Assembly: GCF_030813355.1 (NCBI RefSeq) | Contig: NZ_JAUSUD010000002.1 | Span: 294,609 to 358,608 of the forward strand | DNA length: 64,000 bases | DNA from: Metabacillus malikii | GTDB taxonomy: Bacteria > Bacillota > Bacilli > Bacillales > Bacillaceae | Reading direction: 5' to 3' | Shown here: positions 44,371 through 53,978 of the stretch, one piece after another | Position numbering within the stretch: position 1 is the stretch's first letter | How the letters are laid out: each line of letters starts with the position of its first letter | Notes under the pieces: model-generated | What the model saw: only the letters and a program-made list of their open reading frames with translations | Told to the model about the DNA's origin: nothing | Databases searched by the model: none | Made by a program: the position numbers and the translations under genes

Positions 44371-44446
44371 AAGGTTACCTAGCTAAACTAAAATGCATGC
44401 GAAGTTAAACGCATTCGTTCGTTTAGTCACTAGGTAACCCTTTTTC
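44371..44446 (+). terminator. Terminator of the osmC-like gene
   Basis: AGGTTACCTAG/CTAGGTAACC outer stem with a long inner pairing (CTAAAC/GTTTAG, ATGCG/CGCAT) and a T-run. Confidence 0.85.
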
Positions 44447-44698
44447 ATTAATTGTGGTTTGTTGCGAGACATAAATTCAAACTGTTATAAGCGAGAATTG
44501 AAATCATTTGTCTTGTATAGTCGCTTACTAGGGACTTATGGTATCTTCAACTCATAGTTGCTTGCAAATCCTTACAATCATTAATTGTCTAACTTTTGTG
44601 ATAAAAGTCTTAGGGCTCTCTTCTATTTTTTAAAAATAACGTGTAATATAGACAGTATATAGTCTTAAAGTAATGATATTGATTGTGAGGGAATAGCA

Positions 44699-45982
44699 GT
44701 GAGCGAAAAAACGAAAGAGAATATAAAAAAGTTTGGTTATTATTCACTGAATACAGCTTTTCAAGGAATTATTTCAGGAATTATTATTACAGTTATCTTT
44801 AGTTTGATTAGTGATAATCAAATCCTTTCATTCACTTCACTATTACTAGTGCTACTTATTACTGTAAGTTCAGTGCTTACTGGTGTATTTAATTTTCTTT
44901 CTTATGCAAAACCATTTCATGAAATCCAACTTTTTGTTAAGAAGGTTAGTCAAGGAGACCTTACGTATTCAGCGAATGAGGATAACTTAGGACCGTTAAA
45001 AAGTATCAAAGCTCCACTTGAATATATGAGAATAGGTTTACAAACCTTATTAAAAGAAGTCCAGGAAACTGGAAAAATAGTTAAAGATTATTCAACAAAT
45101 TTAGAAGCAAAGATTTATAGTACCAATGATCATCTCACAATGATTTCTAATGAATTGCAAGATATTAAAGACACAATCGATATTCAATTAATATCAACAA
45201 GAGAAGTATCAGTGACAATGGAAGAAATGTCGGCAGGGATTGGAAAAACTGCAGAAACTTCAAGTATAGCAAATGAATCATCCAACCGTGCCTTTCAATT
45301 AGCTAGTACTGGAAAAAATAAAGTGAATACAGCTGCTGAACAAATGGGGAGTATTCATACATCCTTTTCTGATTTGCATACAGTAATTAAAGAGTTAATT
45401 TCCGGTACTGGTAAAATATCTGATATGATTGCCGAAATAAGTCATATTGCCGGTCAAACAAATTTACTTTCATTAAATGCAAATATAGAAGCAGCAAGAG
45501 CAGGTGAACATGGGAAAGGTTTTTCGGTTGTGGCACAAGAGGTGGGTAAATTAGCGAATCAAACGAATATTTCAGCAGCATCAATCACATCTATTATCGA
45601 TGATATTCAGGAAAAAGCTGACAAGGCACTGAATGCAATGACAATTACAAATAATGATGTCGATAGTGGACTACATTCGATTAATGAATTAATGAATTCA
45701 TTCAACAATATATTAGCATCGGTCGAAGCTGTCAATTCACAGATTACTGATATAACAAGCGTTGGTCAACAAATGGCTGCAGGGAGCGAAGTGGTAACTG
45801 CAAGTGTCGGAGGCCTTTCAAGTCAATTTACAACGGTAAGTTCAAAATTAATTGAATTTACGAGAGAAATAGGCAACCAAGTTGAAGAAATGGAAACGTT
45901 AAAGCACGCTGCAACAGAACTAAATGATAAATCAGCAAAGCTGGAGGAATTATTACGTAAATTTCAGATTGGGACTGTCTAG
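44699..45982 (+). CDS. Methyl-accepting chemotaxis protein
   Basis: 427 residues. Two membrane helices close together (about 14-60) with almost no extracellular domain, then a HAMP-like linker and a long coiled-coil signalling domain. The tip is [30 protein letters not shown] in pieces matching the CheA/CheW-binding hairpin. Absence of a ligand domain suggests sensing of a membrane or cytoplasmic state. GTG start at 44699 behind GAGGG. No SigD promoter is visible. Confidence 0.92.
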   Translation: MSEKTKENIKKFGYYSLNTAFQGIISGIIITVIFSLISDNQILSFTSLLLVLLITVSSVLTGVFNFLSYAKPFHEIQLFVKKVSQGDLTYSANEDNLGPLKSIKAPLEYMRIGLQTLLKEVQETGKIVKDYSTNLEAKIYSTNDHLTMISNELQDIKDTIDIQLISTREVSVTMEEMSAGIGKTAETSSIANESSNRAFQLASTGKNKVNTAAEQMGSIHTSFSDLHTVIKELISGTGKISDMIAEISHIAGQTNLLSLNANIEAARAGEHGKGFSVVAQEVGKLANQTNISAASITSIIDDIQEKADKALNAMTITNNDVDSGLHSINELMNSFNNILASVEAVNSQITDITSVGQQMAAGSEVVTASVGGLSSQFTTVSSKLIEFTREIGNQVEEMETLKHAATELNDKSAKLEELLRKFQIGTV

Positions 45983-45999
45983 ATGACAGCCCCTTTTTT
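45971..45999 (+). terminator. Terminator of the chemoreceptor gene
   Basis: GGGACTGTC/GACAGCCCC hairpin and six T, overlapping the stop codon. Confidence 0.8.
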
Positions 46000-46003
46000 G
46001 ATC

Positions 46004-46627
46004 CTAATGAAAAGTAACAATTTTTTCTAATGGGAACCTATGATGTTCATAACCTTCTGCTGCTTGACGTCCAAATGGTACCATAGCTGCAAATTTAACA
46101 TGCTCGGGGAGTGATAGGATTTCTTTTACCTTTTCATGGTCGAAACCAAGCATAGGAACACTAGCATAACCAAGACCTTGGATTGCTGTTAAGAGAAACC
46201 CTAATGCGATATTCGTTTGTGTAAGCCCCCATTGACCACGTTCCTCTATACTCATACCAGCAAAGAATGAGGAAAGGTTAGCAACTTCCTCTTGCTGTCT
46301 TTCAGGTGATAGTCCAGGGTGAACGACTTCAGGTAAATTAGCGATAACATCTTCCATATCACTATACACTAAAACAACAGCCGGAGCGGATGTGACTTGT
46401 TTTTGTCCGTATGCAGCATCCTGCAGTTTTTCCTTTAATTGATGATCAGTCACAACGTAAAAGCGCCATGGTTGAAGGTTCCATGCACTCGGAGTTAGTC
46501 GGACTAATTCAAAGATTTCCGTGAGGTTTTCCTTTGAGATGTCCTCTTGTTCAAACTTTCTGATACTATGCCTTGATTCTATTGCTTCTTTAACAGAAAG
46601 TGTTTTTTCAACTGTTTGTATATCCAA
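46004..46627 (-). CDS. Nitroreductase-family FMN oxidoreductase
   Basis: 207 residues. Nitroreductase fold: ESRHSIRKFEQEDI (FMN phosphate-binding arginines), LTPSAWNLQPWRFYVV, GQWGLTQTNIALGFLLTAIQ and GYASVPMLGFD. It probably reduces quinones or nitro compounds with NAD(P)H. TTG 46625-46627 follows AAAGGGGAGG; a TTG six codons further out precedes this site. Confidence 0.88.
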   Translation of the reverse strand: MDIQTVEKTLSVKEAIESRHSIRKFEQEDISKENLTEIFELVRLTPSAWNLQPWRFYVVTDHQLKEKLQDAAYGQKQVTSAPAVVLVYSDMEDVIANLPEVVHPGLSPERQQEEVANLSSFFAGMSIEERGQWGLTQTNIALGFLLTAIQGLGYASVPMLGFDHEKVKEILSLPEHVKFAAMVPFGRQAAEGYEHHRFPLEKIVTFH

Positions 46628-46761
46628 AAGAACCTCCCCTTTCAAAACATGTAGAAAAACTACAAGGTTAGTATGACCATTAGCTTTACATAATCCTGAT
46701 GGAAAGTCGTGCTAAATAGGAGATGTTATTGTAATTGTGGTTGTTCAATTGACAATAAAAA

Positions 46762-47060
46762 GAGGCTGGGACATAACAAAAAATCCATAGTTAAATACGA
46801 ACATTGTTTTTAGGGGTTCAATGTTCAAATTCTGTAAAGGTTGATTGGAGCTGATTGCGAGACTCCTGCGGGATGCGTGGAGAGGTGAGACCCCACAGGA
46901 GTTTACTCCGAGGAGGCTCACCACCCACCCCGCGGAAAGCGAGTACTGTAGCGGAAATCAACCAGAACGTCAACCCTGTAAAAACAACACGAAGGTTGTA
47001 TTGAAATCTCATCTAATAGTTCGTATTTTTCTTGTCTTTAAAACCTTTTGTCTCAGCCTC
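46762..47060 (+). repeat. Dispersed IR element, copy 8 (short form, with outer terminal repeats)
   Basis: Framed by GAGGCTGGGACATAAC (46762) and the inverse of GAGGCTGAGACAAAAGG (ending 47060), the same ends as copy 3 in opposite orientation. The core (46839-46963) is the best-kept fold: GGTTGATT closes with AATCAACC, CTCCTG with CAGGAG, GGTGAG with CTCACC, and CACCCCGCGGAAAGCGAG follows. The long-form segment is absent. No obvious target duplication. Confidence 0.88.
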
Positions 47061-47077
47061 AAAATATATTAAAAACG

Positions 47078-47449
47078 TTACTGTTTTAATTGATTTAGTT
47101 CTTGGATGCATTCTTGTACTAAAGTTACCGCTTGACTCATTGTTGCGCCACCACCAAATGCAGCTGTAACACCTATTGCTTCGAGAATTTCTTCTTCTGA
47201 ACAACCTTCATCTAGACAACCTTTTGTATGATAAATAATACAATACTCATCTTGAGAATATAAACTAATTCCTAGAGCAATTAATTGTTTTTCTTTTTTT
47301 GAAAGACGACCATCCTTAAAACATTCTTCAGTGAAATCGTTAAATTTACTAGCTAGCTCTGGCATTTTTTTCGTAAATTGTCCTAATCCAGCTTTATAGT
47401 GTAGCAGAGCAGATTCTGTTGAATTTCTCGCATCCATTTCCATTTCCAT
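47078..47449 (-). CDS. Carboxymuconolactone decarboxylase/AhpD-like protein
   Basis: 123 residues, all-helical AhpD-like fold: [20 protein letters not shown] with Cys, then [18 protein letters not shown] and [15 protein letters not shown]. The Cys and His pattern (EYCIIYH) suggests a peroxide or thiol redox role. It resembles the YurZ-type proteins of Bacillus. The start at 47447-47449 has GGAG upstream; Met-rich alternatives exist. Confidence 0.83.
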   Translation of the reverse strand: MEMEMDARNSTESALLHYKAGLGQFTKKMPELASKFNDFTEECFKDGRLSKKEKQLIALGISLYSQDEYCIIYHTKGCLDEGCSEEEILEAIGVTAAFGGGATMSQAVTLVQECIQELNQLKQ

Positions 47450-47686
47450 TTTATTCATCTCCATTCTCATATTTCAAAAATCCATCGTTAGTATGAGCTA
47501 AAAGTTACATCATTAAACAATGGAAAGTACAGGATGAAAAATAATCATCTTTTTATTGAGCTTGGGCAATTTCCATAATCATGTCATTATAAAAAATATC
47601 GTTTGAACGAAAAATGAGAATATAAAAATAGCTATATCTGTCATTTTTATATAGGCGGAATAATAGCAAAATGAGGTGCTAATTGA

Positions 47687-47944
47687 ATGGAAATATCGAA
47701 TGATTTATCAAATGAAATGGCTCAATATCAGGCGGGAGATATCGTCTATGTATTTTACCGCAATCCTCACACACAAGATGTGGCGAATATTCAAGAAGCT
47801 GCAGTTGTTAATAACCCTGATAATCCAGGTGAGCTCGCATTGTTCTTGTATGAAACATACTATCCATTAACAAATGAGCTTGCTGTATATTCAAGTGAAG
47901 TAGAGGCAAAAGAAGCATATCAACATTATTTTGAGGGTATGTAA
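47687..47944 (+). CDS. splA: Transcriptional regulator SplA
   Basis: 85 residues, TRAP-like small regulator. Conserved segment QAGDIVYVFYRNPHTQDVA and GELALFLYETYYPL match Bacillus subtilis SplA, which down-tunes splB during sporulation. ATG follows GAGGTG. Twelve bases separate it from splB. I could not define a SigG promoter in the upstream 215 bases. Confidence 0.9.
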   Translation: MEISNDLSNEMAQYQAGDIVYVFYRNPHTQDVANIQEAAVVNNPDNPGELALFLYETYYPLTNELAVYSSEVEAKEAYQHYFEGM

Positions 47945-47956
47945 AGGAGATAAACA

Positions 47957-48988
47957 ATGAGTAGACCACCTTTTAAGCCACAGTTAGTCTATTTTGAACC
48001 AAAGGCTCTTGACTATCCATTAGGGCAAGAATTAAAAGAAAAATTTGAAAAGATGGATCTTGAAATTAAATATACGACATCACATAATCAAATCCGTAAC
48101 TTACCGGGTGACAATGATTTTCAAAAATATCGAGTTGCTAAATCAACCCTTGTTGTCGGGATTCGGAAAACATTAAAGTTTGATACGTCAAAGCCATCTG
48201 CTGAATATGCGATTCCATTCGCAACAGGGTGCATGGGGCACTGTCATTATTGCTACTTGCAAACAACGATGGGGAGCAAACCATACATCCGGACATATGT
48301 AAATGTAGACGAAATATTAGATGCTGCTGATAAATATATGGAAGAAAGAGCTCCGGAATTTACGCGATTTGAAGCAGCGTGTACATCTGATATAGTCGGT
48401 ATTGACCATTTAACACATACATTAAAGCGTGCAATAGAACATTTCGGACAATCAGAGTTCGGGAAATTACGATTCGTTACTAAATTTCATCACGTCGATC
48501 ATCTATTAGATGCGAAACATAACGGTAAAACAAGATTTAGATTTAGTATCAATGCTGATTATGTCATTAAAAATTTTGAACCAGGAACATCATCATTAGC
48601 AGACCGCATTATAGCTGCTGGTAAGGTTGCTCGAGCAGGCTATCCGCTTGGATTTATTGTTGCGCCTATCTACCTCCATGAAGGATGGGAGGAAGGCTAT
48701 CATCATATGTTTGAAAGACTAGATGCTGAGTTACCCGATGATGCGAAAAAGGATATTACATTTGAATTTATTCAACATCGGTTTACAAAACCTGCTAAAA
48801 GAGTAATTGAAAAAAATTATCCGATGACAAAATTAGAATTGGATGAGTCTGCAAGAAGGTATAAATGGGGAAAATATGGAATTGGAAAATATATTTATCA
48901 GAAGGATGAAGAAGAAGATATAAAAACTCATTTATATTCGTATATGGAGAAATTTTTCCCGAATGCAAAACTAGAATACTTTACGTGA
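47957..48988 (+). CDS. splB: Spore photoproduct lyase
   Basis: 343 residues. Radical-SAM cluster CMGHCHYC (Cys 92, 96, 99) and the hydrogen-donor cysteine in FEAACTSDIVG (Cys 142); in Bacillus subtilis these are Cys 91, 95, 98 and 141. It splits the thymine dimer photoproduct formed in spore DNA under UV. ATG follows AAAGGAG. This gene and splA are good evidence that the organism makes spores. Confidence 0.96.
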   Translation: MSRPPFKPQLVYFEPKALDYPLGQELKEKFEKMDLEIKYTTSHNQIRNLPGDNDFQKYRVAKSTLVVGIRKTLKFDTSKPSAEYAIPFATGCMGHCHYCYLQTTMGSKPYIRTYVNVDEILDAADKYMEERAPEFTRFEAACTSDIVGIDHLTHTLKRAIEHFGQSEFGKLRFVTKFHHVDHLLDAKHNGKTRFRFSINADYVIKNFEPGTSSLADRIIAAGKVARAGYPLGFIVAPIYLHEGWEEGYHHMFERLDAELPDDAKKDITFEFIQHRFTKPAKRVIEKNYPMTKLELDESARRYKWGKYGIGKYIYQKDEEEDIKTHLYSYMEKFFPNAKLEYFT

Positions 48989-48994
48989 ATAAAT

Positions 48995-49038
48995 AGGGAG
49001 ACAAAATAGGTTATCTAATCTTTTTTTGTCTCCCTTTC
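48995..49038. terminator. Bidirectional terminator splB / manganese catalase
   Basis: AGGGAGACAAAA pairs with TTTTGTCTCCC, with a T-run on the plus side; the convergent genes on both strands end beside it. Confidence 0.85.
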
Positions 49039-49048
49039 TACATGAGGA

Positions 49049-49909
49049 CTATTTCATATTTGGAGGAACAAGTCCTTGGTTGTCTTTAAGTACTGCTGGT
49101 GGAGTGTCATGAATATATGGTGGTGCTGGACGTAATACTGGCTTTTTAGCAAGAGGCACAGGATTTTCAACATAATTGAATTGTCCTAAACCATCCATAC
49201 TTGGACCATGAGCCCAACGACCTTCCGCACTTTGATTTCCTTGGGATAAGTTGAACAGCGTATATGAAACTTCTTGTTTTTCCAGTTCTATAGGGAACGT
49301 GCTTGGCACAACAACATTTTCTTTTGCTTCAAGCTCTTTTATTGCAGCGATCCACTGGTTTTGGTGCATTCGGTCACGTGCTATTAGCCATGATAGCATA
49401 TCTTTTACACCGCGGTCATTCGTTTCTTCATATAAACGTACGGCTTGAAGGCGACCTTGAGACTCTGCATTAAGGTTTGCTCTAAAGTCTGCTAATAAAT
49501 TTCCACTAGCGATTATATAGTCAGCAGTCCAACGGTTGCCAACACTATCAGCAGGCATTGCACCAAGACCTGAAACAATAGCATGTTGTGGATTCATTCC
49601 GCCTAATATTGCGCCAATAACAGGGTCCTTTGCTGCTGTTTCCAAGTCCCCTACAGGTGCTCCATCGAGGAGTCTTGCTATCATAGTTGCAAGCATTTCA
49701 ATATGAGCTAGTTCTTCTGCACCCGTATCCATTAATAAATCTTTATATTTACCGTTACCGCGAACGCTCCAGCCTTGGAAAAGATATTGCATAGCGACAG
49801 ATATTTCCCCGAATTGTCCACCTAATACTTCTTGTAATTTTTTTGCAAATAAAGGATCAGGTCTTTCTGGCTTTGCATGATATTGTAATTCTTTAACATG
49901 ATAAAACAA
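49049..49909 (-). CDS. Manganese catalase
   Basis: 286 residues, ferritin-like di-manganese catalase near YdbD/CotJC: GGQFGEISVAMQYLFQGW (metal Glu), TGAEELAHIEM (Glu and His), and later ARDRMHQNQWIAAI with the third ligand group. The C-terminal arm is proline-rich (PPYIHDTPP). It removes H2O2 in the cytoplasm or spore coat. TTG 49907-49909 is six bases after GAGGTG and gives FYHVKELQYHAKP after the start, the family's standard N-terminus. Confidence 0.93.
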   Translation of the reverse strand: MFYHVKELQYHAKPERPDPLFAKKLQEVLGGQFGEISVAMQYLFQGWSVRGNGKYKDLLMDTGAEELAHIEMLATMIARLLDGAPVGDLETAAKDPVIGAILGGMNPQHAIVSGLGAMPADSVGNRWTADYIIASGNLLADFRANLNAESQGRLQAVRLYEETNDRGVKDMLSWLIARDRMHQNQWIAAIKELEAKENVVVPSTFPIELEKQEVSYTLFNLSQGNQSAEGRWAHGPSMDGLGQFNYVENPVPLAKKPVLRPAPPYIHDTPPAVLKDNQGLVPPNMK

Positions 49910-50155
49910 AGAGCTCACCTCATTTTTTTATTTCTGCCTATTCGCTTCATCGTCATTATATTGCTACATGCCTATTAGGTGTCTGTCCAAACAATTTATT
50001 TATTAATCACTTTTGTAATGCCGTAACTGTTTCGGAAAGTTAGCCCATATTCTAGCGCTAATACTCTCTTTATTAGGCACAGAATTTTTAGCATTGAATA
50101 TACTTTTTGTGACACGTAGGGATGCTTTTAAGATGCTAACATTTGAGGTGAAGCT

Positions 50156-50845
50156 ATGGCTGTTGAAATTTATCAGGGGAATGACCTCTCGTTACAATCA
50201 AGTGACATAACGGTAGTAATTGATGTTATAAGAGCATTTACTGTTGCTCACTATGCTTTTTTTAATGGAGCTGAGAAAATAAAGTTAGTACGTACAGTTG
50301 AGGAAGCACAATCATTGAAAGAACCTAATGTACTTTTGGCAGGTGAGATAAACGGACTTCCAATTGCTGAATTTGATTTGGATAATTCTCCTGCTCGAAT
50401 AAGTACAATAGAATTATCTGGGAAAACACTTGTTCAAAAGACAACAAACGGTGTGAAAGCAACACTAAATGCACTAAATGCAATGGAACTATTTGTGACA
50501 GGATTTACAAACGCAAAAACAACTGCACTAATGATAAAAAGGAAAATTGAGCGGGAACATGACATGCCCCTTATTCATCTTATTGCTTCACATCCTAGTG
50601 GTGATGATGACTTAGCTGTTGCTCAATACATGAAGGATATTATAGAAGGAAATAACGAGATTTCAGTTAAAGAGGTAGTGGATAGAATCATTCACTCTCA
50701 TGTTGCTTTAAAGTTTTTTGATGAAAATCAACCAGAGTTTTCACCAGAAGACATCTCATACTGTGTAAAGGAATTCGAAGGAGAGTTTGTCATGAGAGTT
50801 AATAAGAACGAAAAGATCCCGACAGTTGAGAGGTGTCTAGTTTGA
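50156..50845 (+). CDS. comB: 2-phosphosulfolactate phosphatase (ComB family)
   Basis: 229 residues, ComB fold: DVIRAFTVAHYAF near 23, LLAGEINGLPIAEFDLDNSP, VQKTTNGVKAT and ASHPSGDDDLAVAQYM. It removes phosphate from 2-phosphosulfolactate made by the next gene. Bacillus subtilis YitC/YitD form the same pair for 3-sulfolactate, a spore-core solute. ATG follows GAGGTG. Overlaps comA by four bases. Confidence 0.9.
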   Translation: MAVEIYQGNDLSLQSSDITVVIDVIRAFTVAHYAFFNGAEKIKLVRTVEEAQSLKEPNVLLAGEINGLPIAEFDLDNSPARISTIELSGKTLVQKTTNGVKATLNALNAMELFVTGFTNAKTTALMIKRKIEREHDMPLIHLIASHPSGDDDLAVAQYMKDIIEGNNEISVKEVVDRIIHSHVALKFFDENQPEFSPEDISYCVKEFEGEFVMRVNKNEKIPTVERCLV

Positions 50846-51630
50846 ACCTTTCTGGATTACATTTACCACAAAGACAAGAAAAACCACGACAGCATGGCCT
50901 TACAGTACTAATTGATAATGGTATTCCTCTCCAACATTTTAAAGACACAATTTGTAGCAATAGTCCCTACATTGATTTTGTGAAATTCGGTTGGGGTACT
51001 TCGGTTATATCATGTCAACTAGACCAAAAAATTACATGTTTAAAAGAACAGCATATTGATTATTTTTTTGGAGGAACGTTGTTTGAAAAGTTTTTATCCC
51101 AAGGAAAAATTTCAAAGTACATTGAGTATTGTAAACGATATGACTGTAAATATGTTGAAATCTCTAATGGTACAATTGATATAACAAATAAAGAGAAAAC
51201 AGTATTTATAGAGGAGTTTGCACGAGAATTTATCGTGTTTAGTGAGGTTGGCAGGAAAGATAGCGACCTAAACGGCGAAAATCCTTTAAACTGGGTTGAT
51301 TGGATTAAAGAGGATATAGCTGCAGGAGCACATAAAGTAATCACCGAAGCAAGAGAAAGTGGAACGAGCGGTGTTTGTCAAACAAATGGGGATTTACGTA
51401 TTGACTTAATAGATGGGATTATATCTTCGAATCTTGATCTTCAATCAATTATTTTTGAAGCTCCAAATAAAAAACTGCAAACAGCATTTGTAAAGTTAGT
51501 CGGTACAAATGTGAACCTTGCAAATATCCCTTTTACAGACTGTTTATCACTTGAAACACTACGCTTAGGATTACGGTCGGATACATTTCATATAATGGAG
51601 GAGGAAGTTTACCATGCGGGATACGAATAA
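50842..51630 (+). CDS. comA: Phosphosulfolactate synthase (ComA family)
   Basis: 262 residues, TIM-barrel: VLIDNGIPLQHFKD, IDFVKFGWGTS, YFFGGTLFEKF, ISNGTIDIT and VITEARESGTSGV are ComA marks. It adds sulfite to phosphoenolpyruvate. TTG start (50842) overlaps the comB stop as TTGA, with GAGAGG eight bases upstream. It overlaps the next gene by 17 bases. Confidence 0.9.
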   Translation: MNLSGLHLPQRQEKPRQHGLTVLIDNGIPLQHFKDTICSNSPYIDFVKFGWGTSVISCQLDQKITCLKEQHIDYFFGGTLFEKFLSQGKISKYIEYCKRYDCKYVEISNGTIDITNKEKTVFIEEFAREFIVFSEVGRKDSDLNGENPLNWVDWIKEDIAAGAHKVITEARESGTSGVCQTNGDLRIDLIDGIISSNLDLQSIIFEAPNKKLQTAFVKLVGTNVNLANIPFTDCLSLETLRLGLRSDTFHIMEEEVYHAGYE

Positions 51631-52012
51631 AGTGTTCCATTTAGCTATTCCTTGTAAGGAGCTAGAAGAAACGGTTTTGTTTTATGAAAAACTTGGTTGC
51701 AAACTGGCAAGAAAATATGATGACCGTGTGACCTTCAACTTTTTTGGTGATCAAGTTGTATGTCATCTAAATCCTGAAGGTATTGACTTATCACCTAAAA
51801 TGTATCCACGTCATTATGGAATTACTTTTCTTGAACGATCTGAATTTGAAGAAGTATTAAATAATGCAATTAACAGAGAGCTTCCTTTTTTTCAAGAAAA
51901 AATGGTGAGATTTGCTGGAAAAAGAGAAGAACATATCACATTTTTCTTAATCGATCCGTCAAACAACCTACTTGAATTTAAATATTATCATGACCCTGAT
52001 ATGGTATATTGA
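51614..52012 (+). CDS. VOC (glyoxalase/bleomycin-resistance) family protein
   Basis: 132 residues, two beta-alpha-beta-beta-beta repeats: FHLAIPCKELEETVLFYEKLG with the first metal His, YPRHYGITFL, HITFFLIDPSNNLLEFKYY with the last metal Glu. Translation is coupled to comA (17-base overlap, GGAGGAGG). It may act on a sulfolactate-related metabolite; no such enzyme is established, so this is inference from the operon. Confidence 0.85.
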   Translation: MRDTNKVFHLAIPCKELEETVLFYEKLGCKLARKYDDRVTFNFFGDQVVCHLNPEGIDLSPKMYPRHYGITFLERSEFEEVLNNAINRELPFFQEKMVRFAGKREEHITFFLIDPSNNLLEFKYYHDPDMVY

Positions 52013-52033
52013 ACGAAAATATATGCGAAAGTG

Positions 52034-52076
52034 AAAAGGTATAACTCCTTTTATTTCAAGAGAGTTATACCTTTTT
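52034..52076 (+). terminator. Terminator of comB-comA-VOC
   Basis: AAAAGGTATAACTC pairs with GAGTTATACCTTTTT. Confidence 0.9.
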
Positions 52077-52219
52077 AAATGCCTTTGTTAAGTCTAGCAT
52101 GATATATGAATTGATTGGTGGACGCTCAAATTTTAATGGGATATGTACTAACCGACTTAAAATAAGAGTATGTACATCACATTGTCTTAAACAAGCAAAA
52201 TATTGGCATGACTCAATTC

Positions 52220-52765
52220 TTAAAAGGAATTCAGTTTGTGTAAATAAGCTAAATAAGTAATGCAGAAAAATGTAATTATTATCGAGATAAGAAATATAAT
52301 CCAATATGGTTTTCTATCACTACGAATAGGCCTTCTATATCGATTAGAAATGATATAGTCCCCGATATAAGAAAAGAAACGAAGATATATCCAGTATAAA
52401 GAGTAAGAATCCCAATAATCCCACTCATTAATATATATAATAAACCCTATTTTTTTAAGAATAATTTCAATACTGAATGTCCAATTTATGACGATGAAAT
52501 AAAAGGGAAATGTAAACTTTTTCGGGCGAAAATAAATTGTTGCTAATACTAAGAACCCGAAATTTAGTATAACTGCAGGTAGTATGAAAGGTAGTGGGAA
52601 AATGAAGCGGTAAAATCCTGCCCAGTAAAAAAACATGCATAAACAACTAGCAAGTAATGTATGTATGATGAAAATAATTCCAAAGCGTAAGTAATTCTTA
52701 GTAATAATATAAATACTGCCTGAGAATCCAAAGACTATCGCAATTATTAAAATTAGTGAATACAT
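52220..52765 (-). CDS. CBO0543-family membrane protein
   Basis: 181 residues with five to six membrane helices and aromatic loops (WTFSIEIILKKIGFIIYI, DYWDSYSLYWIYLRFF). These fit the CBO0543 family of Firmicute membrane proteins, whose function is not known. The start is uncertain: ATG 52763-52765 has only GTGG upstream; GTG at 52771 and 52780 are alternatives near AAGGA. A second member lies at 56135. Confidence 0.7.
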   Translation of the reverse strand: MYSLILIIAIVFGFSGSIYIITKNYLRFGIIFIIHTLLASCLCMFFYWAGFYRFIFPLPFILPAVILNFGFLVLATIYFRPKKFTFPFYFIVINWTFSIEIILKKIGFIIYINEWDYWDSYSLYWIYLRFFSYIGDYIISNRYRRPIRSDRKPYWIIFLISIIITFFCITYLAYLHKLNSF

Positions 52766-53144
52766 GTCCACAACATACACATTCCTTATTTAGTTAATAT
52801 TTCAGGCTGTATTAATAAGTTTGATAGGTTATATCTTTATTTAACATCCCCTATTGTTAGATATTTAATTCAATTAATAGACGCTAAATATAGTATTTTC
52901 TATGCAGAAAAATTCAAGTTATGGTACATTAACAGTAACTAACCTTCAAAATAATAGGTCAATGATAGAAGTGTATGTTTCAACAAACTTATGACGATTA
53001 ATGGTAAACAATACGGCAGCTTACCATGTCTATGTATGATGACAAATAATACTTATTATTAGTTTTTAAGGGTGTGTAGAAGTTTTACAAAGCACTTGAG
53101 ATTAAACTTAGTCATTAGAAAAATGGAAAGGTGTGTAATTATCG
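52766..53144. other. Intergenic region with no recognised feature
   Basis: About 380 AT-rich bases between divergent genes. No ORF above 40 codons with a ribosome site, no strong hairpin or consensus promoter was found. Confidence 0.45.
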
Positions 53145-53636
53145 ATGAATAATAAGAATACAGAACTTTTTAAAGAGGTTATGGGGAATTATCCAACTGG
53201 AGTAACAGTTGTCACCACAGTTACAAGCGAAGGTACGCCAATCGGTTTAACAGTTAATTCTTTTGCTTCAGTGTCAATTGACCCGCTGTTAATATTATGG
53301 TCAATAGATAAACGTGTATCTACATACGAGGAATTTACAAAAACAAACAAATTCGCCGTGCATGTTTTAGCAAGTGACCAAGGTGATTTATGTTCACTGT
53401 TTGCTTCAAAAGGTACTGACCGGTTTGCAAATTGTGAATGGAGACTAAAAGAAGGTTTACCGATATTAGCAGACGTTGCTGGAGTATTGCACTGTCATAC
53501 TTATAAAACAATTGATGCGGGTGACCATACGATATTAATTGGTGAAGTTGTTGAGATAGAGAGCGATAAAAAAGAACCATTGCTTTATCATAAAAGAAAA
53601 TTCGGGGGGATTCCTGCTGAATTTTACAATAAGTAA
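53145..53636 (+). CDS. Flavin reductase-like FMN-binding protein
   Basis: 163 residues, flavin reductase-like domain: GNYPTGVTVVTTVTSEGTPI, TVNSFASVSIDPLL and FAVHVLASDQGDLC, ending in KRKFGGIPAEFYNK. It reduces FMN or FAD with NAD(P)H to feed a partner monooxygenase, which is not adjacent. ATG 53145 has AAAGGTG at slightly long distance. Confidence 0.88.
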   Translation: MNNKNTELFKEVMGNYPTGVTVVTTVTSEGTPIGLTVNSFASVSIDPLLILWSIDKRVSTYEEFTKTNKFAVHVLASDQGDLCSLFASKGTDRFANCEWRLKEGLPILADVAGVLHCHTYKTIDAGDHTILIGEVVEIESDKKEPLLYHKRKFGGIPAEFYNK

Positions 53637-53718
53637 TTAGTCAAAGTAACAGAATAAACGTACTTTTGCGTACACTCGTATATAAATACGATATTACTAG
53701 ATTTACTAATAGATTCGA

Positions 53719-53763
53719 AAAGAGATATTTCTTAGTCTACTAAACTAAGAAGTATCTTTTTTT
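53719..53763 (+). terminator. Terminator of the flavin reductase gene
   Basis: AAGAGATATTTCTTAGT/ACTAAGAAGTATCTTTT stem with T-run. Confidence 0.88.
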
Positions 53764-53978
53764 GTTAATGGCTAATTTAGAACGCAGTTTATCGGAGAAT
53801 TCGTTTATAATAGATGAGTAGTAATTTTTGATAATAAATAGTTAATCTATGTGATTTATAATAGGCAACATTATTATAATGTGTATGTTATTTAATTTTT
53901 ATTGACCTGTCAAAACCAACCTACACATTTTTTAGGTTAAGTTACTCCTATAATTGTATGAAGGCTGGGGAACCTCTA

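Noticed and set aside
53881..53975. TTGACC ... TATAAT promoter ahead of ogt
   Set aside because: The two hexamers are about 40 bases apart, far outside the permitted spacing.
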